This document shows positions 34,242-46,300 of a stretch of 64,000 nucleotides of DNA, piece after piece. The notes below the pieces were generated by a model that saw only the letters and a list, made by a program, of their open reading frames with translations, did not search any database and had not been told where the DNA came from. The translations under genes were made by a program, and so were the position numbers. Position 1 is the first letter of the stretch; each line of letters begins with the position of its first letter. Origin of the DNA: Membranipora membranacea (lineage: Eukaryota; Bryozoa; Gymnolaemata; Cheilostomatida; Membraniporidae); assembly GCA_914767715.1 (NCBI GenBank), contig OU612075.1, positions 21,018,001 to 21,082,000 on the forward strand, in the 5' to 3' direction.

Positions 34242-37200
34242 GGCTGATGTTTGATTTGTATATCAAATTATATAGTTTCTGTAACGAAAGGGAATCAAAA
34301 TGCTAGATATTTTTATGTGGTTAAATTTATGGAGATGTATAGATAGACAGTAGTATGACGCAAAGTTTGTTTTGTGCCAGGGTGAAAGAATAGGGTGATC
34401 TTTGAGGGTATTGTAGGCATGCTCAGGACTTCCGAGCGGAACAGGAACACATTGGAAATCCAGTGCAACAACAAGAGAATGTTTCAGCAGCAGTTGTAAC
34501 ATCGCTTCCCCCTTACCATCCAATAGGCAATAGAACGAGAGAAGAGGAAATACATAATAAGGGCGCATGATTATGACGGCAAAATAGTTATAACTAGATG
34601 AGTAACCATGAAATAGGAGATAGACCCTCCCAGTCCCAAGAAGATACTGATAGAGTATTCCTTGGGCCTACTTAAACACATGGCAACATTACCTTAATTA
34701 ATTATAAATAAGCATAAAATTAAATTAAATAAATAAGCTAGTAGTAGTACAAGATAGGGATGACACTGCCTGCATAATCATTAACATTGAACAGACGTGT
34801 ATCACAAGGCAGAGGGTAATCATATCATATATATGAAAACAGTCAACTCATAGCCAGTGAACTCAGTCAGGACAGTAGTAATAAGTATGTAAATCAGTCA
34901 TCAATCAGTGACTCACTACTTACTACTACTACTCACTCACTGGAAAATACTAATAGATAGTAGTAGAGAGGATAGATGATTCATTGGTATATCAAATTTA
35001 TGAGCAATTCAACCAAATTTCAATCCATTTCCAGAGTAACAAGATTGGTGAGCTTCTTAAACCCTAGCTTGAACAATGTTTCAGTGACCAATGTCAAAGA
35101 TATTTAGCCATAACTTACCAAAAAGGCCAGTTACACCAACATGGCGAAATAGTGTGAGCATGTGTACAGGAAACAACAAAGGGAAAAATATTAGCAGTTT
35201 TGAGGCTATTTATAAGCCTGTGCTCCATAATTAGATTTTATGAGTATTCTGAATGCATCATGATTTATTAACATGATAATAAAAATGTTTAAGAGCTGAG
35301 GCTAGACAAGTTAAAGAAAAAAATACATGTGCTGTTCATTCAAAGTGCATGCATGGTGATGGATGTGTGCAGAGCACAAAAAGTTTCAATTTCTAAAGAA
35401 TTTGCTGCAGAACAGTTTGTATTGCATGCATTGTGCCATCACTTGCTGACAAATAATTTACCATAGGTCGATAGTGTTTTCTCTATATTGATTGACTAAT
35501 AATATAGAGTTTGTAGCCATATAAAATAAAAGCCTGAACTAATAACTCCTACCTGAATTACAACTCCTACCTCTTCCTAAGCTTGTTTGTTATTTCACTT
35601 CACTTTTTGCGCATAAGATAAACAATTTTTTAACACCTCCATTTATATATAGAGGATTTAAAAACACTACCAAGTTCAATTTTCGTGATAAACATTTACT
35701 TTTATATCATACAGACAATCTAAGATACAAAGTTTCTGCTACATACAATTCTTTACCGTTACATTTGAGATCTAAAGAGAAGTTCAGTTCATTCAAAACT
35801 TTACTTTTCAACCATATTTTATCAACTTGACCAACATCATTGATGATATTATTTCCCTTCTGTTTCTCTTTTTTTTGTTATAAAAAAAATTGTTTTCTGG
35901 CACTGAGTGCAAAACATTTCGAATGAGATGACTTTTGAAGCCAATAAAAAGTATATAATAATAAGTAGTTTATTCATTGCTTGCAAGAAAAGGTGATGAT
36001 TGTTTGTACTGACTCTTTTAATTACAACTAAACTTCCACAGACAGAGTTACTCTGTCTGTGGAAGTTTAGTGTAAACTAAAATTTACCCCTTAATATCAG
36101 TGACAACTTAGAGTCAGTACAAACAATCATAGATGATAGTAGAGTAGTAAATACTACTGATGCCCTACTGGATGGGTACTGTACCCACTCTGAACCCAAA
36201 TGCCCTACCCATGGGATGGTATTCTGGAACAATGTCCAAACCTTATGTATTTATGTCCAAAAACTGAGGCACGCCCCTTACGCCCCCCTAGGCGGTCTAG
36301 CGTGATGTCGTCTTTGATGTAAGTTGATGTAAGTAAGTAAATTCTTCATCTGTATATATTATACAAGACCTAATAAGACTAGTACTCTAGCTTACAAGTG
36401 GTATTTTGCCTACATAGTGACTGTGAGTCAAGTCATGCAATAAAGCTCAGTACTCCTCAAACACCACCACCAATGATCACCTGCTCTGGTGCTGCAAGCT
36501 GCAACACTTTGTAGTGCTGTCCTGTGTCTGAGCTGGCAGGTATTAATTAGTTGGCCTGCCTACTAACTAAACAATCGAACGTAAGATAGACATTGCTTAC
36601 CAGCCCAGCTCTATGTCTGCAGCAGTGTGACCAAGGATTCTCTAACTCCTTGGTGGTCCTGACAGGACAGCTTACACATAGGGCATGGTGTACCTATCCT
36701 GGGAAAAGAGTGAAGGGCATTCAGCAGACTATCTGTGACCAACACTGTGCCATGTTATGTTCTAAAACAACACACCTGTACCGGGATGATGGCTCATTGG
36801 TAGTAGAGTCTCCAATACTAGGGTCTCACCCAACTCCTAGGTGCGCAGGGTGGGTAGCTATCAGTCAGTTTAGCTTCAATTTACGATACGTTCGTGTATG
36901 AGCCCGGCCTGACATCACACATGCTAGTGTCAACAATTGGGATGGAAGGCTGAGAGCTACACTTTTGAAGTAGACTCTTGGAAGTGGAAGTCAATATACC
37001 AATAATCGGGTGCCCTCAACTACACAGCTAGCAGCCTATAGTGCCTTGTGTTATATTGTGTATTTTTTATTTCTCTGCTTTTCCTGCCTACAAGTAGTTA
37101 TCACATTCTCATCGTGATTTTACTGCTCTTCCATTCAAAATAATATCTAGAAAATTATGCAGTTGTTAGCATCCACTCCCATTATCGCAACACTTGCTTA

Positions 37201-37361
37201 GAATTGAACTCCAAGGCATTGCGGTCTCAATTTTCATGTCAAGACATATTACAGGACGCAACCAAAGATGTTATTAAGTCTGTGGTAGGACCCTAGTTTA
37301 CAAGTTGTAAATTCACTTGCAGTAAACTTCTAATCCTTCAGTGTACTTTTGTTGCAGTAAG
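34242..37361. other. Divergent promoter region between ABCE1 and PFAS
   Basis: No gene is supported. It must contain both promoters. A 5' UTR intron of PFAS is suggested by TTTTGTTGCAG at 37347-37357, four bases before the ATG. A nested hairpin element lies at 35996-36130. At 36785-36850 an A-box-like TGGCTCATTGGTAG hints at another decayed tRNA-type SINE, but its B box is poor. An open frame at 36593-36901 resembles no protein. Confidence 0.5.
35996..36130. mobile_element. 135-bp nested inverted-repeat element
   Basis: Outer arms: ATGATTGTTTGTACTGACTC (from 35996) and its reverse complement ending at 36130, 21 bp and perfect. Inside is a second perfect hairpin at 36027-36071, with arms ACTAAACTTCCACAGACAGA plus G, separated by only TTA. 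There is no coding capacity. The shape is that of a foldback or MITE in which one palindrome inserted into another. No clear target duplication. Confidence 0.75.
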
Positions 37362-40300
37362 ATGGTTGTACATCGCCTGTATAAGCTACAGGAGGCTGAT
37401 GATGATCTGTGCTCCACTGTAGCAGGTGTTCTCACAAGCCAAGGTGCTGATTTTGATGGTTCTGTGGAGCTTGAGAACTGCTACTACATAGATACTGGGA
37501 GCGAAGGTAGGTGTCAAGATGAGTGATTAATGATCGCTAATCTGTCTGCGGAATGTAGGTTTAAATATCTAGGGGTGCTTGATGTAGACATTTGGGAGGA
37601 TTATCATGAAACATTAGGCAATGGTCTATTATCTTAAGCGCTTAATCTCTATGGATGTGTTTTAAATTTGGAATAATGCGTAATATCATATAACATTGAA
37701 CAAAGCTTATTTCAAGTCCATAATTATTTTAGAACTTAGCAGAAATGTATGTGGATATGTGTTACTCTTGATAGAATTAGGTTGCAGTGTTGTATTTGAC
37801 ATTATGTTTGGTTCCTCCTGTATCAGATATCATGCGATATCATGCTCTCCAAAGCAAAAGCCAGTCACTCTACATCTACATGGTTCAACTCAGCTGTTTT
37901 TATATCATACATAGGAGTTAATATTAAGCAAGAGTATTGTTTTATTCTCTGTAGCAACAAATTAAAGATATTTTTTTAAGTCTACAGAGATGATTTATCA
38001 TCAGCTAGTTTTTATGATCTAAATTTGTATCTTCTCATCATCTCATTTACAGATCTATCATCTCGGGACCTCTCTGTGCTGAAATGGCTAATAGAGGAGC
38101 CTTTTCAGATTGTACACCCAGAAGGTCACAGCTCTAGTCTCACCACCACCGAATCTGTGTTCGCTGATCAGACAGAAAAGAGCATCTCATTTGAAATCGG
38201 GCCCAGGTTAGTCAATTCTTTTCATATCTGTTTGAATATTTTTTAAGTTTAACTTTTTTTTAATGGACAGAAGAATATCAGTCTTCCTAGCGCATTCATC
38301 TTGAAATCTTTCTTATAACATCAAACCCAAGAATTTTACCGTTTGATGCATTGCTGTCTTCATAGTTGCTCAAAAGCTATGGTAGCTGCTGGTAGAGACA
38401 TTCCATTATCCCACATCCCCGTGTGGTTGATGATGGAATCCCTCATCAGCCATCTGGGTATTGTTTGAGCTGTGTCTGTCAACTCATACATGAAACACGA
38501 CATGAAATCACAGTCTTCTTATAAATGACATATAATTGTGTTTCTTATAGATTGAATCACTCGACTCCTTACTCTACCAATGCTGTATCTATCTGTAAGA
38601 CAGCAGGAATCTCACAAGTCACCCGGTTTGAGCTCTCCAGGCGATATAATATAACTGGTCTTAGGACTGATGTACCTGAAGAAACTAAGAAACAACTCAT
38701 CAATGCCTTACACGATAAGTACGATATTTTCAGAAGTCATTGAAAATACAGGTTGTTGACTCAAAGAACTGCCATGGTGATCGAGGTGATCTTCACAAGC
38801 CAAAAGCCCATGTGCAGGTCAAAAAATCTCCACAGGGATCTGTTCGCAGAGTCTCTGTGGTAGATGATATTGTTCAGTTCAGTTTTTTCTGCTAAATTAT
38901 ATAGCTAAATATACGTATTTATGTATATATTCATATTTTTATGTTCTAGTCAAACAACCTGATGAATTAACAAGAAATTATCTTTCCTTGCCCATTTTTT
39001 TGGACATATCTTCAGTTGGGTTTTTACCAATACCACACGTGTTTGAGAAGTAGTGGGTGGGTAATTTTGTTATAGTAACGTAACATTTAGGTCTTCTCTA
39101 TATTTTCTTTTCGGCAACCCTTCTTGGATATAATAATACTTACAGCATGATACTGGTAATTTGAAAACATGCTGTTTCGTTAACCAAAACAGACGTTTCC
39201 CTGCGCCTTTTTGCTAATGAGGCTATGATCTAATGATGATAGAGGTTTACTTTCTGTTACTCTATTGGTTACAGAATGACTGAGGTGGTGTATGAGAACC
39301 CTATAAAGTCTTTCGCTCTAAACGTTAAGCCTTCAGAAGTCTACGAGGTGGACATCCTTACAGAAGGACGCAAAGCTCTAGAAAAAGTCAATCAGGAAAT
39401 GGGTATGCCTTTTAAATTAACCTTCTCCAAATCTCGATGATCTTCTATTAGTAGCATGTAAAGCAGCATCACAGCAACCATAGGCTGGATGTTACATCAG
39501 ATAATATGTAAGATACATAGCAGCTATCAATATACCCTGTCCATTCCTCTTCTAATAACCCTGTCTTAGTCATTACCTGATCCTAAGGCCGGCTACTGTG
39601 ACTGATGATGCCGATTACATTACCCTATAATGCTGTCATATTTATGGTATAATACAAGGGTTGTCTGCTCCTTGATATCTATCGTCAGAGAGGGGACAAC
39701 TCTGTGTTAGATACTAAAGATGGTGTTGTTTTATAAAAAGCTATGACTATTTCTAGGATTGGCGATGGACAGTTGGGACTTGGATTACTATACTGACCTC
39801 TTCCTTAACAAGGTACAAAGAAACCCTACTAATGTGGAGTGCTTTGATCTGGCCCAATCAAACAGGTAAGTTATGAGAAAATTTACCTCATTTACAATGG
39901 GACAAAGGGAGTCTCAGGGGGGGGGGGGGTGAGGTCTGCATTGATAGGTGTTTTGTGGAGCTGAAATATTGATGAGCCATCAAATACATCTGGTATGAGT
40001 TCAATGCTACACTGCGCTACGCGATGTTGATGTTCAAATTGTTTCTGTGTTTGCAGAATCCGGCCTTGATTATTCTCACTATTCCAGCTAAGCACCAAAG
40101 CACATCTTTACTTGATGTATCCCAGTATAAAACTACAAATGTTCAATTTGGTTAGTGCTTTGGTCACACAATTAAAGGGGTTATTTAGTCATAGCAAAGC
40201 AGAAAGTTAAATGATTACAATGATTTGAATCGGACAAAGAACGCTGCAATCATAGCTGGCACCAGCACTAGTAAGGCTCACAGCTAAATCTGTGACTTTG

Positions 40301-43300
40301 ATAGAGACGAGTTTCAGGTATATGACAAATAATTAATTTTCTGTTAAGTGTTTTAATATTAACTACACATGATGGCTAAATGGTCACATTTTTGTTGTTG
40401 AATACTTTTTTTGCACATGATATACTGGTATAGGTGTCAGAATCTCATCGGGTGACACTGACGCGATATCATAGAGACACTTGAGAGGGAATGCAATATT
40501 TTAACAGTATTGCTGAGTAGGGTGGCTGTCTCCCCAACCACCCCCGGGAGCTGCCCAGGCTATTTGCTGCGCCTACCGGTGACTTGTTACCCAACTTGCC
40601 ATCTGATATGGGATTATTATCGATGAGCTTTGTCATTGCATACCCATGTATGCATTTAGTACTGATTGTAAGTTGAAACTTTGCAAATTTACTCCCCCAT
40701 TTCTGGACAATGAAAAAACGGATAAGCTCACTGCTGAGGAGGGACCTATCCGAGCGCTGGGTTGTTAGATAGGATTTGCCTACACCTGTGTAAATGGTGA
40801 TAAAATCGATAACATTACATGATACCTTAATATGAGAGTATACAAACAATATGGTCTGTTTACATGAACATATGAAATATTGCATCTTCTATTTGTGACT
40901 ACTCTGTATTCAGATCAGCTTGCAAATTTTTTTTGCTTACGCTAGGTCTTGAATCCTTCAGAATTGATAACAATTATGTCTAACCACACTCACTTTATAG
41001 TAAACTATATATTGACAAATTGGGACAATTTGTTCCTTGAACAAAAGTGTTTAAAAATAATTGTTATGAAAATAGGTGTAATACTTACCTATAAGACAAA
41101 CATAAGATTCTGTCAAGGATAATAAATATTGATTCAGTGGTTCTTCAGGCTGATCTTGATTATATACACAACATAGTGCAAAAATGCTTGTAAAGGTGGC
41201 CATAAAAATCTTATATATCTTGTTTGCTTACTCTTGACATTTTGGCATTAAACCACTCTATAGAGATCAACTTATTCTATGATTCTTCAGCTCTGTAATA
41301 GTCTGAGCCTCCCACACTTTTGTCCCCGCCTGACTGCCCCCCCCCCCTCCCCCTCCGGCGATGTTTTTCAATCTAAGCTCAACTCATGTCTATCACACGT
41401 TGGATGCTTTCTATAACATCTCTTGGAAACAACATATAGATTTAGTACTTGTACCTTAGTGATTTTGTTACTCTAAACTTACGAGCTTTTGACTTACTAC
41501 TCAAACTTTGACATACTACTCAAACTTTGACTTACTACTCAAACTTTGACATACTACTCAAACTTTGACTTACTACTCAAACTTTGACATACTACTCAAA
41601 CTTTGACTTACTACTCAAACTTTGACATACTACTCAAACTTTGACTTACTACTCAAACTTTGACATACTACTCAAACTTTGACATACTACTCAAACTTTG
41701 ACTTACTACTCAAACTTTGACATACTACTCAAACTTTGACATACTACTCAAACTTTGACTTACTGCTCAAACTTTGACATACTACTCAAACTTTGACTTA
41801 CTACTCAAACTTTGACATACTACTCAAACTTTGACATACTACTCAAACTTTGACTTACTACTCAAACTTTGACTTACTACTCAAACTTTGACTTACTAAT
41901 CAAACTTTGACTTACTACTCAAACTTTGACTTACTACTCAAACTTTGACTTACTACTCAAACTTTTACTTACTACTCAAACTTTGACATACTACTCAAAC
42001 TTTGACTTACTACTCAAACTTTGACATACTACTCAAACTTTGACTTACTACTCAAACTTTGACATACTACTCAAACTTTGACTTATTACTCAAACTTTGA
42101 CTTACTACTCAAACTTTGACTTACTACTCCAACTTTCACTTACTACTCAAACTTTGACTTACTACTCAAACTTTGACTTACTACTCAAACTTTGACATAC
42201 TACTCAAACTTTGACTTACTACTCAAACTTTGACTTACTACTCAAACTTTGACTTACTACTCAAACTGTCCTGTTGTATTAATTGTCATTAAATGTAATA
42301 GGAGGAAAACAAGATTGTTATCAAAGAAATGTAAATGGTCAAAAAGCAAATAAGTGACTCAATCACACTCAAACTCTCAGTCCTTCTTCTTATGTGGCTG
42401 GTGTAATATGGAACCGTTATTGTTCAAGTTGGGTGGTGTAGAATCATACCCAAGTATAGTGAAATCTTTTTTATACAGCTCCCTGAGATCGTCTATCATA
42501 GACGGCTCCAGCTCATCGTACCAGTCTGACACTGTTTTATTACTGTTTTTAGTTGGGTTCCGATGGGTGAGGGTCGCTTTGAGATTGAGTATTTTTAGAG
42601 CTGCTGTCGTGTCGTTGTTGAAATGATCAAAGTCAGCTATAAGGGTATAATTAGCTGAGCATGGTGTTGATATGGTATATAAAGGCATCCAGTGTTCGTT
42701 CAGTTGGAGCGCTGCGTCTGATGATGACAGAGCCTTGCCTGGTTCTTTTGCTCTATCCAATATACAAGTCACAAATTGTCTGAAAGTTAATCTCGGCATA
42801 TTCCGTTTTAACCATCCGCATGGTCTTTTAAACATGTATGTAAAGTCAAGCTCCAGGGCTTTATTTTTGTATCCAGACACAAGGCGATCCCAGGGGTTCC
42901 TGTAAATTAATAAGGTAATAGCATGTAGTGCTAAATTGTATTTTAAAATGAGGTCAGATCCAAGTGAGAGAAAACTGTTAACATCTGACGGTTTAGGGTG
43001 AGGACTTGTCATCAAATGATCCATGTTCGATTCCCAGCGGCGGACATCTTCCAGCATCGGTCATGCATAGGCAGCTGAATCGGGAAGTGTTAGTCTAAAA
43101 TCAATGCACTATAATGTCATCAGGCAGGGAGTTTAGGTCAGAAAGACAGGCAAACTACCTGATGGCATGATCATGTCAGTAGGCGTTAGAGGTCGCTTCC
43201 TTTCCCTGACTGGTCACCCTATGGCAACTCCTAATCTGCCCTCTGCGGATAAAACTCGTCATCACAAATTTCAAGATTTATGGTTGGGATGAAAAATTAT

Positions 43301-46300
43301 CAAAAATAGCTTTTAATAATTTAACTATGTGAAGTTTCCCTATTTATGCTAACAATTGCTGGTCAATCATTCCTACAGACAAAAGAAATTAATTCAGAAT
43401 TATTTGTGAACAGAATTATTCATAATGTGACATAATGCACTCCTCGACGCTGGGAAATGTCCCACTCATCTAGGTGCTTGATGTTCTTGAAACAAAGGTG
43501 TAATCGTATTGATTTAAGATTACAAAGAGGTAATAACATAGTAGTGCCGGGGCTTAGAAAATTTATCTTTTATAGTTAGGTTGGCTTTTATATTAAAATC
43601 AACTTATCGATCTGGTAAGTGTCTTTCAAATGGTCATCGCTAATCAACGAGCTATTTATTTGACCAAGAAGTTGCTCCTTGATTTGACTGACCGTATTAT
43701 GATAAATCTCTCCTCATATCTGGTGACATTACTAAGTGACGTTTCCCCTTTGAGTCGATCAAATCCGACCTTGTCATATGGTGTACCCCATCCCCATCTA
43801 CAATAAAGTAATCGATTCATGTAAGTCAGCAAATCGGTGTATATGATATGTCGCCATAGTCAAACGAGAAGTCTAGCAACACCTCCGTATAAACCAACAA
43901 ACTCTATAATCCATTCTGTGTACAAGAAAAGACATGTGGTCATTTTTCCATATCTCTTTCCCCGAGTACAATTTTCCATTGCACATCATACCACCAAGCG
44001 GTTTTCCAGCCAAGAAATTTTCTAACTGTGAAATTTTTTCAGCAAGACATGTTCCCTGAAAAGAATAAATAATCAGTCAGATATTTTATCAGTTAAAACT
44101 TTCAACAGTCAATAATAGTGGCACAATCCCCGCCCCTCATCATACTTGGATATAGTCGACTTACTGCCATCGCGTTCCTCCGATAGTTTTGCCGACTTTG
44201 TTAAGCAATCCTCCGTGTTCAAACAAAAGATAGATCCACGTGGTCCAGCCTATCTTCGGTATAGGCTTGTAGAAGAAACTAAAGTTACGTCCTCTGGATA
44301 TTATAAATATGGCGTGTTCTTTTTCTTTGCTGTCATGCTGTGACACATTCCTGTAAAAGGAAGAGGAGCATTAACAGAATATCCATATTTTCCAGCGAAA
44401 CTTACTTTATACATAATATGACTAATATCTATATTGGTTTAAAATTCAAGACCATACATAGAATATAAAAAAAGCAGCTGACATGTGGAATTGGTTGTTG
44501 CGTAGGAGTAATGGTACTGCTCAAACTAGATGGAAATAGTTGGAAATTAAATATTTTCACGTAGATATCATGGCCTGGTAATAAAAGGTTAGACCGGAGA
44601 TCACAGGTACCTAATGATGAAAAATCTTTTCAGTTACATCTCTCCCATCTCCACGTGAAATATTATGTATCATTCTCAAAGTGTTTCAGCATTTTATTAG
44701 TTATATCTTCCATATACTGAAGCTGGACTCACGCGTTTTCACATCTGATCATCACATTCTTAGCTCTCACTCTCATGGATTGCTCAGCATCATACTCCAG
44801 CGGTTTGTGCTGTGTTGATGTCTTAGCCAATGGATGTTCAACAGGCTCAATCCTAAACTGTGTGATGTAGGCGTTCTCCTCTTGCTAAAACAAAAATGAA
44901 ACTGATAGCTAAAGATGCATTGTTAGATGTGAGATTTACATAAAAAATACCACGCCTCATAATCTATCCTGGCTGACCAGAACATCAAACTGTTAGTTGC
45001 GCCCATTAACGTATTCCATACTAACCATAGAGGGGTGAATGTGAACTAGCATTTAATTTAGCTAGTTAACAGTAACTATATGTCAGCTAGCACCTTATTT
45101 TGGCTAGCTGAGGTGGGATTCTATATCAAGCATGAGGGTGATGTTAGCTAAACTCAAATATATCTATTGCAAGCATGTGCAAAACGGCGAACTTTCCTTC
45201 TGGCCATTACTTTGCTCCGCTAGGGTACATGTATATTTGTATATTCACACATATATAGATGTTAATGGTTGCGCAAATAGTATGAAGAACCCACACAATT
45301 AGACTAGTTACACTTATTCAATATTGTACTAGTAAGCCTACCTGTTTTAAATTAGTTTGTTGTTGGGTTTCCGAGGAGTTGACAATTTGGTTCCATGACA
45401 GAAACAGTTTCGTGACAGCAAAAAGCAGAAATAGACAAATAACCTTCTTTTTCCATTTAGATATCATTGTTGTAGTCGTTACTGGTAGGGACCGCTGCAC
45501 CTTTCCGCTGCCCTAAAACTATGACTGATTGTAAGCTATATAAAGTTTTATTTCACAGAAAAGCGTTAACAACATTGAATTCCATATCAATAACATCACT
45601 AGCTTTCTTATGCCAAACAAAAGGGCTTGCAAAAAACCCAGCCCATAGCAGTGCTCTAGATATGCCAAAATCAATGATGCCAAAGGAAATGTATTACTGT
45701 TTGCCATTTTGTAAACAAGACAACTTTGTAGGCTATATTTATTCATGCTACTAGCCAATCATATCAAAGTCGGTTGAGTCCCTATGGCGAGTGTTCCTAC
45801 CATGGTTCCAAATGTATGATGTTATAATATAATACTATTTCTGGTCCATCAGAAGAATTTAATTCAGTGACTAACAATAATTGGCAAGCCAGCCTTTATG
45901 GGCCATTCTGCATTTATTGATCGATTGATGTTTCAGCAGCAACATAACAAATTATTTTATTGATGAGAAAATTTTTCGAATACTTGATAGTTCTCACCAA
46001 CTTCAGCTCAGCTAGATTTGAGTTCTGTTGCGGTCCCAAGTGCTGAGATTGCAGGCGCTCAGTGTGTTTTGACCTGAATAAGCTAGTAACACCAGCTGTA
46101 GTTAAAGAGGTCTATGTACATGAAGGCAATGGACCATTTAACCCCATGATAATTTCCATTTATCATGTTCATTTGCTGTAACATTCCAATTTAAAGGACA
46201 GCATTGTTAACATTTTAGTGTATCGTTGATTAATTAATTGATTAATTAGACATGTTAATCCTACCAATGCAATACAAACATTACTACATTTCACACAATC

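Noticed and set aside
36593-36901. 102-codon plus-strand open frame between ABCE1 and PFAS
   Set aside because: No protein resemblance; its second half overlaps a tRNA-like A-box and looks repeat-derived.
38752-38893. 47-codon open stretch (VVDSKNCHGDRGDLHKPKAH...) after PFAS exon 3
   Set aside because: It looks coding by composition, but PFAS exon 3 joins exon 4 (39275) in phase with matching homology, and the stretch matches no part of PFAS.
40469-40885. 138-codon minus-strand open frame in PFAS intron 5
   Set aside because: No recognisable domain, low-complexity hydrophobic start, and no splice context linking it to other exons.
42300-42376. Minisatellite considered as a CRISPR-like array
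   Set aside because: Units are directly adjacent with no unique spacers, and the context is a eukaryotic intron.
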